DNA of 64,000 nucleotides from Mycobacterium aquaticum (GTDB taxonomy: Bacteria > Actinomycetota > Actinomycetes > Mycobacteriales > Mycobacteriaceae): positions 35,825-99,824 of the forward strand of contig NZ_MVHF01000030.1 in assembly GCF_002086485.1 (NCBI RefSeq). Reading direction: 5' to 3'. Within the stretch, counting starts at the first letter, position 1; each line of letters begins with the position of its first letter. The translations under genes and the position numbers were made by a program. Below the pieces are notes generated by a model. That model saw nothing but the letters and a program-made list of their open reading frames with translations, had not been told where the DNA came from and ran no database searches. Of the stretch, positions 16,470 to 24,249 are shown in pieces.

Positions 16470-17996
16470 GTGCCCGTGTCATCCACCACAACCGATTCCA
16501 TGACCATCGCCGGCCATGCCGTTCTGCCCGCGGTCGCGCGTTTCCTCGACGGTCCGAAGCGCCTGTTGATCGACGGCGCCTGGGTCAACTCCGGCTCCGG
16601 CCAGACCTTCTCGACCGAAGACCCCGGTACCGGGCGGTGGCTCGCCGACGTCGCCCGCGCAGACGCGCAGGACATCGACCTGGCCGTGCGATCTGCCCGC
16701 CGCGCCTTCGACGCCGGGGCGTGGCCCAACCTGAAACCCAATGAACGCGAGCGTCTCCTGTGGCGGGTCGGTGATCTGCTCTCCGAACGCGCCGAACAGA
16801 TCGGGCAGCTGGAGGCGCTCGACAACGGAAAATCCGCGACGGTGGCCACGGCGGTCGACGTGGCCTGGGCCGCCGATGTCTTCCGCTACTACGCCGGCTG
16901 GTGCACCAAGATCGAGGGCAGGACGGTCGACGTCTCCATGCCCTTCGTTCCGGGTGGGCAGTTCCACGCCTACACGCTGCGTGAGCCCGTTGGCGTCTGC
17001 GGCCTGATCGTGCCCTGGAACTTCCCGATCCTGATGGCGGCGTGGAAGCTGGCACCGGCTCTGGCGGCAGGCAACACCGTCGTGCTCAAACCCGCCGAGC
17101 AAACCCCACTTTCGGCACTTCTGTTGGGCGAGCTGTTCGTCGAAGCCGGTTTCCCGCCCGGCGTGGTGAACGTGGTGACGGGGTTCGGCGACGCCGGTGC
17201 CGCGCTGGCGGCGCACGACGGTGTGGACAAGATCGCGTTCACGGGCTCGACCGAGGTCGGCAAACGGGTGCTGGCCGCCGCCGGTGGCAACCTCAAGAAG
17301 GTGTCGCTGGAGCTGGGTGGCAAGAGCCCCAACATCGTGTTCGCCGACGCCGATCTCGACGCCGCGGTGACCGGTTCACTCAACGCGTGGCTGTTCAACC
17401 ACGGTCAGTGTTGCGTCGCCGGGACGCGATTGTTCGTCGAGGACCAGATATTCGACGAGTTCACCGCAGCGGTGGCCGACGCCGCGGCACGCGTCACGAT
17501 CGGCCACGGCCTCGATCCCGCAACGCAACTCGGACCGCTGATCTCACAGAGCCAGTTCGACAAGGTCACGGGCTATCTGGCCGCAGGACTGGCGGACGGG
17601 GCACGTGCCCTGTGCGGTGGAAAGCGATGGGGCGACGCGGGGTTCTTTGTCGAGCCGACCGTATTTGTCGACGTACAACCGGAATTCAGCGTGGTCGCCG
17701 AGGAGATCTTCGGGCCGGTGGTGGCCGCCATGCCGTTCCGGGCCGACGACGACATCGCCGCCGCGGCCAACGACTCGATCTACGGGCTGGCTGCCGGCAT
17801 CTGGACGCGTGACATCTCGCGGGCTCATCGGCTGGCCAGGCAACTGCAGGCCGGCTCGGTGTGGATCAATCAGTACAACGGCTTCGACACCGCGATGCCG
17901 TTCGGTGGATACAAGCAATCCGGATGGGGCCGGGAACTGGGTGCATCGGCGCTCGACCTCTACACCCAGACCAAAGCCGTCAACATTGCGTTGTAG
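16470..17996 (+). CDS. NAD(P)-dependent aldehyde dehydrogenase
   Basis: A 508-residue aldehyde dehydrogenase. The key residues are all visible: Asn in VPWNFPILM, Glu in LELGGKSPN, the catalytic Cys in NHGQCCVAGTR, and the nucleotide loop FTGSTEVGKR. The start is taken at GTG 16470, three bases after the upstream stop; ATG 16500 is an alternative. It is the last gene of the permease operon and presumably oxidises the aldehyde made from the imported substrate. A hairpin 14 bases past the stop is its probable terminator. Confidence 0.92.
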   Translation: MPVSSTTTDSMTIAGHAVLPAVARFLDGPKRLLIDGAWVNSGSGQTFSTEDPGTGRWLADVARADAQDIDLAVRSARRAFDAGAWPNLKPNERERLLWRVGDLLSERAEQIGQLEALDNGKSATVATAVDVAWAADVFRYYAGWCTKIEGRTVDVSMPFVPGGQFHAYTLREPVGVCGLIVPWNFPILMAAWKLAPALAAGNTVVLKPAEQTPLSALLLGELFVEAGFPPGVVNVVTGFGDAGAALAAHDGVDKIAFTGSTEVGKRVLAAAGGNLKKVSLELGGKSPNIVFADADLDAAVTGSLNAWLFNHGQCCVAGTRLFVEDQIFDEFTAAVADAAARVTIGHGLDPATQLGPLISQSQFDKVTGYLAAGLADGARALCGGKRWGDAGFFVEPTVFVDVQPEFSVVAEEIFGPVVAAMPFRADDDIAAAANDSIYGLAAGIWTRDISRAHRLARQLQAGSVWINQYNGFDTAMPFGGYKQSGWGRELGASALDLYTQTKAVNIAL

Positions 17997-19899
17997 GCGC
18001 TCCCGTCGCTGCGAGCCGGGCCGGAGCCCCGGCCCGGCTCGCGGCCTCGATCAACGACACGTCCCGCACCGCGCCCTGGTCCGCCGAGAGGGCCATCGCG
18101 GCGTAGGCCCGCAGCGCCGGTGACACCTCGCGGTCCCGGCGCGTGGGCCAATACCCACCGCCCTGCTCCAGTCGGCGTCGGCGATTGTCGAGTTCAGCCG
18201 CGTCGACCTGCAATTCGATGCGGCGGGCCGGGATGTCGATGTCGATGCGGTCCCCGTCCTGCACCAGCGCGATGACGCCACCGGCCGCGGCCTCCGGGGA
18301 GATGTGCCCGATCGACAGTCCCGACGATCCGCCGGAGAACCGTCCGTCTGTGATCAGCGCACACACCTTGGCAAGCCCGACACCCTTGAGATACGACGTG
18401 GGGTAGAGCATTTCCTGCATCCCCGGGCCACCACGCGGCCCCTCGTACCGGATCACCAGCACGTCCCCGGGCCGCACCCGGCCGGTGAGTATGACGTCCT
18501 GCGCCTCCTCCTGGGATTCGACGACCACCGCGGGCCCGCTGAACCGCAGGATCGAGTCATCGACACCGGCGGTCTTGACCACGCATCCGTCCTCGGCGAG
18601 GTTCCCCCGCAGGATCGCCAGGCCGCCGTCCGCGGAATACGCATGGGCGACATCGCGGATACAGCCCGCCTCCGCATCCAGGTCGAGGCTCTCCCAACGG
18701 CGCGACTGGGAGGATGCCGAACTCGAACGCACCCCACCGGGCGCGGCGTAGAACAGATCGACAGCCTCGGCCGAGACCGTCGAACACCTCGGATCCCATT
18801 CATCTAGCCACGCGGCGAGTGAATCGGCGTGTATCGCATGCACTTCGGTGTCGAGCAGACCCGCGCGCCGCAGCTCACCCATCACCGCGGGGATGCCACC
18901 GGCGCGGTGCACATCCTCCATCAGATACCTGCCGTTGGGTGCGACCTTGCAGATACACGGAATTCGCGTCGAGAGGGCCTCGATGTCGGCGAGGTCGAAG
19001 TCAACCTCGGCCTCGAGTGCGGCTGCCAGCAGGTGCAGGATCGTGTTGGTCGACCCACCCATGGCGATGTCGACCACCATGGCATTGGAAAACGCTGCGG
19101 CAGAGGCGATGTTGCGCGGTAGCACCCGTTCGTCGTCCTCGTCGTAGTAGCGTCTCGCCAGGTCGATCACCGTCGTGCCTGCGTGTTCGTAGAGTCGGCG
19201 CCGGGCCGTGTGGGTCGCCAATATCGTCCCGTTTCCCGGCAAGGCGAGGCCGATCGCCTCGGTGAGGCAGTTCATCGAGTTCGCGGTGAACATGCCCGAG
19301 CACGAACCGCAGGTCGGGCACGCCGCGGACTCGACGCGCTCCATGTCGGCGTCGGAGATCTCGGGAGCCACCGCGTCGGCCATCGCCGAGATCAGGTTCA
19401 GACCACTGCGCACCGTTCCGTCGACGAGCGTGGCCGTGCCGCCCTCCATGGGACCGCCCGAGACGAACACGGTGGGGATGTCGAGCCGCAGCGCCGCCAT
19501 CAACATGCCGGGGGTGATCTTGTCGCAGTTGGAGATACACACGAGCGCATCGGCGCGGTGCGCGTTGACCATGTATTCGATCGAATCGGCGATCAGGTCA
19601 CGTGAGGGCAGCGAGTAGAGCATTCCGCCGTGGCCCATCGCGATACCGTCGTCGACGGCGATCGTGTTGAACTCGCGGGCAATTCCGCCGGCCGCGCCGA
19701 TCGCATCGCACACGATGCGCCCGACGGGCTGCAGATGGGTGTGGCCGGGCACGAACTCGGTGAAACTGTTGGCCACGGCCACGATCGGCTTGCCGAAGTC
19801 GTTGGCGGACACGCCTGCGGCGCGGAGCAAGGCGCGCGCTCCCGCCATGTTGCGGCCGTGGGTGATGGTCCTGGATCTCAATTCGGGCATGGTGCCCAT
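17980..19899 (-). CDS. ilvD: Dihydroxy-acid dehydratase IlvD (E. coli-type)
   Basis: An IlvD/Edd-family Fe-S dehydratase of about 639 residues. Cluster cysteines lie in ISNCDKITPGM and CPTCGSCSGMF, and the C-terminal block ITDGRFSGGSSGLSIGHISPEAA is typical. The opening MPELRSRTITHGRNMAGARAL resembles the E. coli enzyme, whereas the mycobacterial housekeeping IlvD is shorter and of another type, so this is probably a second copy. Substrates could be branched-chain precursors or a sugar acid. The start is ATG 19899 or 19890. The C-terminus runs about 18 residues past the usual end (GAVRDVSL), through a terminator-like hairpin. Confidence 0.87.
   Translation of the reverse strand: MGTMPELRSRTITHGRNMAGARALLRAAGVSANDFGKPIVAVANSFTEFVPGHTHLQPVGRIVCDAIGAAGGIAREFNTIAVDDGIAMGHGGMLYSLPSRDLIADSIEYMVNAHRADALVCISNCDKITPGMLMAALRLDIPTVFVSGGPMEGGTATLVDGTVRSGLNLISAMADAVAPEISDADMERVESAACPTCGSCSGMFTANSMNCLTEAIGLALPGNGTILATHTARRRLYEHAGTTVIDLARRYYDEDDERVLPRNIASAAAFSNAMVVDIAMGGSTNTILHLLAAALEAEVDFDLADIEALSTRIPCICKVAPNGRYLMEDVHRAGGIPAVMGELRRAGLLDTEVHAIHADSLAAWLDEWDPRCSTVSAEAVDLFYAAPGGVRSSSASSQSRRWESLDLDAEAGCIRDVAHAYSADGGLAILRGNLAEDGCVVKTAGVDDSILRFSGPAVVVESQEEAQDVILTGRVRPGDVLVIRYEGPRGGPGMQEMLYPTSYLKGVGLAKVCALITDGRFSGGSSGLSIGHISPEAAAGGVIALVQDGDRIDIDIPARRIELQVDAAELDNRRRRLEQGGGYWPTRRDREVSPALRAYAAMALSADQGAVRDVSLIEAASRAGAPARLAATGAPTTQC
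18011..18042. terminator. Strong hairpin after the aldehyde dehydrogenase gene
   Basis: GCGAGCCGGGCCGG and its exact complement CCGGCCCGGCTCGC form a 14-base stem with a 4-base loop. No T-run follows. It lies just after the aldehyde dehydrogenase stop but also inside the 3' coding end of the convergent ilvD, where it encodes part of the C-terminal tail. Confidence 0.7.
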
Positions 19900-19940
19900 G
19901 GTTGTGGACCATGGGCGACAGGCGAAGACGGTCCTGGCTC

Positions 19941-19959
19941 TAGTACTGCCACTACCAGT
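19941..19959. promoter_or_regulatory. Possible operator between ilvD and the MmyB-like regulator
   Basis: TAGTACTGCCACTACCAGT lies in the 74-base divergent spacer. It contains TAGT-N6-ACTA as a short inverted repeat. Its position suggests autoregulation by the divergent helix-turn-helix protein, but this is a positional inference only. Confidence 0.35.
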
Positions 19960-19973
19960 CTTAACATTGAACG

Positions 19974-20804
19974 ATGCCCAACCAGGCCGCCCGCGCAGAA
20001 CTCGGTGGGTTCCTGCGGATGCGACGCGAGGCGGTGGCTCGCTCCCAGCACGGTCTACCACCGATCCGCGGCCGCGACAACGGCTTACGCCGTGAGGAAG
20101 TGGCGTTCCTGTCATCGATCAGCGTCACCTGGTACACCTGGCTGGAGCAGGGCCGCGACATCAACCCGTCACGGCAGGTGCTCGACGCCATCGGGGAAAC
20201 CCTCGCGCTCTCACCCGCCGATCAGGCGTATCTGCTGTCGCTGGCCGGGTTTTCGCCGGGCGGTACGGCATCGCCGGGTGAGCCACCCGATCATGTGCAC
20301 CGACTCCTGGAGGCGTTCGGCCGGTCCCCCGCCTTCGCTCTGGACCCGGATTGGGAGATCACGGCATGGAATCGCGCCTACGCGGCGCTGTATCCGCGGG
20401 TGGGCACGGTGTCGGACGAGGATCGGAATCTGTTGTCGCTGGTGTTCACCGACCCGTCGATCAAGTTGCTGATGCCCGACTGGGAGGTGGAGAGCCGACG
20501 CTTCGTCTCCGAGTTCCGGATGCAGAACGGCGCGCGGCTCGACGAAGCCGCCGTCGTCGGGTTACTCGACCGGCTGCGCGCGAAAAGCCGAGAGTTCGAC
20601 CGCATTTGGGACGATCACACCATCGAGGGCTTTCAGACCCGGATCCGGCGTTTCGATCACGCGGTGACCGGCGAGATCGAACTGGAGTACCACCGCCTCA
20701 CCCCTGCCGACCAGCCGGACCTCAACATCGTCGTCTACACCCCGGCCACCGACACCGCGGCCGCACAGCTCGACCGACTCGTCGACGAGGGCGCGACGAC
20801 GTAG
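19974..20804 (+). CDS. XRE-type regulator with MmyB-like ligand-binding domain
   Basis: A 276-residue protein. An N-terminal helix-turn-helix (ELGGFLRMRREAV to GLRREEVAFLSSISVTWYTWLEQG) is followed by a PAS-like MmyB domain with ALDPDWEITAWNRAYAALYP and EFRMQNGARLDEAAV. These proteins are common in actinobacteria next to dehydrogenase genes they are thought to regulate. Here the divergent neighbour is ilvD, a plausible target. The ligand is unknown. Confidence 0.87.
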   Translation: MPNQAARAELGGFLRMRREAVARSQHGLPPIRGRDNGLRREEVAFLSSISVTWYTWLEQGRDINPSRQVLDAIGETLALSPADQAYLLSLAGFSPGGTASPGEPPDHVHRLLEAFGRSPAFALDPDWEITAWNRAYAALYPRVGTVSDEDRNLLSLVFTDPSIKLLMPDWEVESRRFVSEFRMQNGARLDEAAVVGLLDRLRAKSREFDRIWDDHTIEGFQTRIRRFDHAVTGEIELEYHRLTPADQPDLNIVVYTPATDTAAAQLDRLVDEGATT

Positions 20805-20809
20805 GTGGC

Positions 20810-21199
20810 CTACTGCCGACCCGACGACCAGTGCACGGCCGACGGGCTGAGCAGCATGCCCAACGTGACGAGTGCCAACACCCCGACGGCGATGCCGTAC
20901 CCCACCTGATGTGAGGTGAACACATACCAGGCGACGCCGAGCAGCAGCAGGTTGGCGAACACGCCGATGCCGCGGCCCCACCGGCGACCGGTGATCAACG
21001 CCCAGCCCCCGGCCAGCACACCGCCGCCGACCAGGACGAACCAGAGCGCCGTGCCGTATCCACTGACGATGTGCTGATCGGCGCCCGCCAGCCCGCGCAC
21101 GACGAGGACCACGGCGGCGACGAGTCCGAGCACGCCTTCCGCGGCGACGAGGTAGCCCGCGTAGCGGACGATGGGCGGCTGCACAGGCGGTGGTGTCAT
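20810..21199 (-). CDS. Small four-helix membrane protein (possibly Rv3217c-like)
   Basis: A 129-residue protein with four hydrophobic helices: YLVAAEGVLGLVAAVVLVVRG, ALWFVLVGGGVLAGGWALITG, IGVFANLLLLGVAWYVF and YGIAVGVLALVTLGMLLSP. The ATG overlaps the aroQ stop by four bases (ATGA), so it is translationally coupled to the quinate genes. In M. tuberculosis a small membrane protein, Rv3217c, lies between Rv3216 and Rv3218; this may be its counterpart, now embedded among catabolic genes. Function unknown. Confidence 0.75.
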   Translation of the reverse strand: MTPPPVQPPIVRYAGYLVAAEGVLGLVAAVVLVVRGLAGADQHIVSGYGTALWFVLVGGGVLAGGWALITGRRWGRGIGVFANLLLLGVAWYVFTSHQVGYGIAVGVLALVTLGMLLSPSAVHWSSGRQ

Positions 21200-21636
21200 G
21201 GCAGCTTGCCGGCCAGGTAACGGACCGCGTACTCGTATCCCACCGGGCCCGCCCCGGCGATGACCATCTCGGCGACGGCCGACACGTAGGAGTGGTGCCG
21301 GAACGGTTCGCGGCGGTGGATGTTGCTCAAATGCACTTCGGCGACCGGCAATTCGACCGAGGTGAGGGCGTCGGGGATGGCCACCGACGTGTGGCTGTAG
21401 GCGCCGGGGTTGATGATGATGCCCGCGCAGTCGGCCCGGGCCGCGTGGATGGCGTCGATCAACACGCCTTCGTGGTTGCTCTGCACGGCGCGTACCTCGA
21501 AGCCGAGTTCGGCGGCCAGCGCAGTCACCGATGCCTCGATCTCGGGCAGGGTGGTGGCGCCGTACACCTCGGGTTGGCGGGTGCCCAGCAGGTTGAGGTT
21601 GGGGCCGTTGAGCAGGAGCAGTCGGCGAGCGGTCAC
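21196..21636 (-). CDS. aroQ: Type II 3-dehydroquinate dehydratase
   Basis: A 146-residue enzyme that reversibly converts 3-dehydroquinate to 3-dehydroshikimate. Signature blocks are NGPNLNLLGTRQPEVYG (catalytic Arg and Tyr), INPGAYSHTSVAI, VEVHLSNIHRREPFR in general form (catalytic His) and the GYEYAVRYL end. The GTG start overlaps the quiC stop by four bases and the stop overlaps the membrane-protein gene by four. The context (quiC, quinate/shikimate dehydrogenase, transporter) makes it the catabolic dehydratase rather than the biosynthetic copy. Confidence 0.95.
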   Translation of the reverse strand: MTARRLLLLNGPNLNLLGTRQPEVYGATTLPEIEASVTALAAELGFEVRAVQSNHEGVLIDAIHAARADCAGIIINPGAYSHTSVAIPDALTSVELPVAEVHLSNIHRREPFRHHSYVSAVAEMVIAGAGPVGYEYAVRYLAGKLP

Positions 21637-23417
21637 CTGAGTACGGTACCGACGCCACCGCGCTGCGCGGCAAGGCGCACCGGCGCATTGTCGGTGCCGT
21701 ACCCGTCATAACCATCGACCCGCTGCACGAACTCGAAGAACACCGTGCCGACCGTCCGCGTGTAGAAGTGGATGAAACTGCCCGCGCCGGCGCGGTCGTA
21801 GAGCAGGTTCAGCTCGCGCAGTTCGGCGACCACAGAGTCGTCGAGGCCGAACCGCCCCGACAAATAGTCGTAGTAGTTGTCCGGCACCCGCAGGAAGGTC
21901 AGCCCGTTGGCGGCCGCCGCGCGGGCCAGAGCGACGACATCGGTGCAGGCGAATGCGACGTGCTGAGGCAGGTCGGCCCCGTCGAGGATGTGTGGGGCGA
22001 CATTGAGCGGCAACCGCACCGAGCAGTCGGCATTGCGCATGACCTGGCTGCGGACCAATCCACTCGGGCCGGGAACCTCCGCGGGGGCGTCGGCGGACAG
22101 GCCGAACACACTGGTGAGAAACAGGACGGCGTCTTCGGCGGTCTGCCACGGCTGAGACAGATTGACGTGGTCGATCGCCCGTACCGGCGTCGTCACCTGG
22201 TCGACGCCCCCGTCGAACTCGGCCGCCCAGGCGGGCTCCGCGGTGTCGCAGGAGGTCCAGAAGAACGCGGTGCCGTCGGGGGCCACGGCAGCACCCAGCG
22301 GTTGTTCGGTGGCGTAGGTGCGCCGGTACGCGATCGGCGCCATCAGTTCGGCAGCCCGGGCGGTGGTTGCGTCGGCGTCGGGCACCTGCAGTCCGACCGC
22401 AGCGACGTGCGGCACCTGATCGCGGGCCTGCTGCTCGTTGAGCACGACGCGCGCCTCCCCCGCCGACCACAGCGATACCGGCTTGCGGCGGTGCCGTCCC
22501 CGCGGGGTGAAACCGAGCTGGCCCAGCATCACCTCGACCTCACTGGTGTCCTCGGCCTTGATCTCGACGAAGTCGAAACCCGTGGGCGGCTTGGCCTCGG
22601 TCAGCCCGTGCGTCACGTGGTCGGCCAGCCACAGCAGCGACCGCAGCGCGTGGACAGCGGTGTGGCCCGGGTCGGTCTGCCGGAACGTGTCGTTGAAGAC
22701 CTCCAACGACAGCGGCCCGGAGTAGCCGGCAGCCAGGGTGTGCCGGACGAAGGTGGGCAGGTCGAAGGCCCCCTCGCCGGGGAACAGCCGGTGATGCCGG
22801 CTCCACGACAAGACGTCCATGGAGAGTGCGGGGGCGTCGGCCAATTGCAGGTAGAAGATCTTCTCCCCGTCGATCCCCTCGATGGCCGCCGGGTCGTGGC
22901 CGCGGGAGAGCACATGGAAACTGTCCAGGCACACACCGACATTCGGATGGTCGGCGAGTTCGACGATGCGCCACGCGCGCCGGTAGTCGTCGACGAACCG
23001 ACCCCACGCCAGCGCCTCGAACGCGATGCGGATGCCGTAGTGAGCCGCGACGTCGCCGATGCGGCGCAACTGGTCCGCCGAGACCTCGTCGGAGTCGACG
23101 GTGGCGGTCGCCACGTTGCTGCACACCAGAACGGTGTCGATGCCGAGCCGCTGCGCGGTGGCAAACGTCGCGGCGGCACGTCGCAGGTTGTCGATGAACG
23201 TCGCCTCGTCGACGCCTTCGAGGTCACGCAGCGGCTGGTAGAGGTCCAGGCTCAAACCCAGCCTGCGGGCCAGGTGACGGATTTCCTCGGGCGAGTGATC
23301 GCTGGCGATCAGATCGGGTTCGAAGATCTCGACGCCGTCGAAACCCGCGGCGGCGCAGGCGTGCAGCTTCTCGACCAGCGAGCCGGACAGCGAGACGGTG
23401 GCGATCGACATCCTCAT
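21633..23417 (-). CDS. quiC: Bifunctional 3-dehydroshikimate dehydratase, QuiC type (TIM barrel + HPPD-like)
   Basis: A 594-residue two-domain protein. Residues 1 to about 280 form a sugar-phosphate-isomerase-type TIM barrel (FDGVEIFEPDLIASD, IAFEALAWGRFVDDY, GVCLDSFHVLSRG), the metal-dependent dehydratase that makes protocatechuate. Residues about 290 to 594 form a glyoxalase/4-hydroxyphenylpyruvate-dioxygenase-like half (VAAVGLQVPDADAT, IDHVNLSQPWQT, FIHFYTRTVGTVFFEFVQR). The same architecture is known in Pseudomonas QuiC1. ATG 23417 (MRMSIATV) was chosen; in reverse, TACATT lies 8 bases upstream, so the transcript may be nearly leaderless. Confidence 0.92.
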   Translation of the reverse strand: MRMSIATVSLSGSLVEKLHACAAAGFDGVEIFEPDLIASDHSPEEIRHLARRLGLSLDLYQPLRDLEGVDEATFIDNLRRAAATFATAQRLGIDTVLVCSNVATATVDSDEVSADQLRRIGDVAAHYGIRIAFEALAWGRFVDDYRRAWRIVELADHPNVGVCLDSFHVLSRGHDPAAIEGIDGEKIFYLQLADAPALSMDVLSWSRHHRLFPGEGAFDLPTFVRHTLAAGYSGPLSLEVFNDTFRQTDPGHTAVHALRSLLWLADHVTHGLTEAKPPTGFDFVEIKAEDTSEVEVMLGQLGFTPRGRHRRKPVSLWSAGEARVVLNEQQARDQVPHVAAVGLQVPDADATTARAAELMAPIAYRRTYATEQPLGAAVAPDGTAFFWTSCDTAEPAWAAEFDGGVDQVTTPVRAIDHVNLSQPWQTAEDAVLFLTSVFGLSADAPAEVPGPSGLVRSQVMRNADCSVRLPLNVAPHILDGADLPQHVAFACTDVVALARAAAANGLTFLRVPDNYYDYLSGRFGLDDSVVAELRELNLLYDRAGAGSFIHFYTRTVGTVFFEFVQRVDGYDGYGTDNAPVRLAAQRGGVGTVLR

Positions 23418-23430
23418 GGCGTCGTAATGT

Positions 23431-23447
23431 ACCAATTAGTTCATTAG
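23431..23447. promoter_or_regulatory. Candidate TetR operator 1 (quiC/tetR divergent promoter)
   Basis: ACCAATTAGTTCATTAG lies in the 51-base spacer between divergent quiC and tetR. A near-copy, ACCAGTTAGTACATTAG, occurs at 24220-24236 before the quinate/shikimate dehydrogenase gene, with 15 of 17 bases the same. The core is two direct TTAG repeats. The neighbouring TetR protein is the obvious candidate binder. Confidence 0.6.
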
Positions 23448-23468
23448 AGCGGAAGAGGACGACGGGAG

Positions 23469-24143
23469 ATGACCGGCCGCCCAGTAAGCTCACCGGTCAT
23501 GGCCGCCAAGCCCAAAGCCGAGCTGCAACGCGATGCCGAACGCACGCGCGCGGAGCTGCTCGAGGTGGCCACCGAGGTGTTCGCCGAGTCGGGCTATTCG
23601 GGCGCCCGCGTCGACGAGATCGCCGAGCGCACCCGCACCACCAAGCGGATGATCTACTACTACTTCGGCGGCAAAGAGCAGCTCTACCTGGCCGTTCTGG
23701 AGAACGCCTACCGCGGGATCCGCGAAGCGGAACAGAAGCTGCGGGTCGATCACGACAATCCGGTCGTCGCGATCCGCCGGCTGGCCGAGGTGACGTTCGA
23801 CCACCACATCGCCCACGACGCCTTCATCCGCCTGGTGTCGATCGAGAACATCCACCGCGGCGAGTTCATTCGGCAGCTTCGTGAGCTACCCGAACTGTCC
23901 GCCCCCGCCACCTCTCTACTCGACGAGATCCTGCGCGACGGCCGCGCCGCCGGCATGTTCCGCGAGGACGTCGACGCCCTCGACGTACACCTGGTGATCA
24001 GCTCCTACTGCGTATTCCAGGTGGCCAATCGCTACACCTTCGGCTACCTGTTCGGCACCGACCTCACCGAGACGTCACGTCGGGCCCACCTGCGTCGCAT
24101 GCTCGGCGACGTGGTGGTCGGCTGGCTCACCAGCCAAGCCTGA
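23469..24143 (+). CDS. TetR family regulator of the quinate/shikimate genes
   Basis: A 224-residue TetR protein. Its helix-turn-helix is seen in AELLEVATEVFAESGYSGARVDEIAERTRTT followed by KRMIYYYFGGKEQLYLAVLE. The C-terminal domain resembles TetR proteins controlling aromatic catabolism. ATG 23469 has GGAAGAGGA about 10 bases upstream. It lies between quiC (divergent) and the dehydrogenase-transporter-pcaHGBC run, and both flanking promoters carry the same 17-base motif. The inducer would plausibly be quinate, shikimate or protocatechuate. Confidence 0.88.
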   Translation: MTGRPVSSPVMAAKPKAELQRDAERTRAELLEVATEVFAESGYSGARVDEIAERTRTTKRMIYYYFGGKEQLYLAVLENAYRGIREAEQKLRVDHDNPVVAIRRLAEVTFDHHIAHDAFIRLVSIENIHRGEFIRQLRELPELSAPATSLLDEILRDGRAAGMFREDVDALDVHLVISSYCVFQVANRYTFGYLFGTDLTETSRRAHLRRMLGDVVVGWLTSQA

Positions 24144-24219
24144 ACCGCCCCAACCAGAGATCCACCTCACACCGCGCCCTTGACGCGATCGGCATCACAG
24201 TGCTCTACTTTCCGTACGA

Positions 24220-24236
24220 ACCAGTTAGTACATTAG
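24220..24236. promoter_or_regulatory. Candidate TetR operator 2 (quinate/shikimate dehydrogenase promoter)
   Basis: ACCAGTTAGTACATTAG is the second copy of the motif at 23431. It contains TACATT at 24228-24233, a plausible -10 element, and ends 13 bases before the dehydrogenase ATG. Binding here would block RNA polymerase for the whole downstream operon. Confidence 0.6.
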
Positions 24237-24249
24237 GAAGCGAGAGAGC

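Noticed and set aside
19900..20115. Upstream extension of ilvD
   Set aside because: It overlaps the divergent regulator gene and the family begins at MPELRS.
21768..23447. 559-residue plus-strand frame opposite quiC
   Set aside because: The quiC protein has two recognisable domains; the reverse frame is a Gly/Arg/Val-rich shadow.
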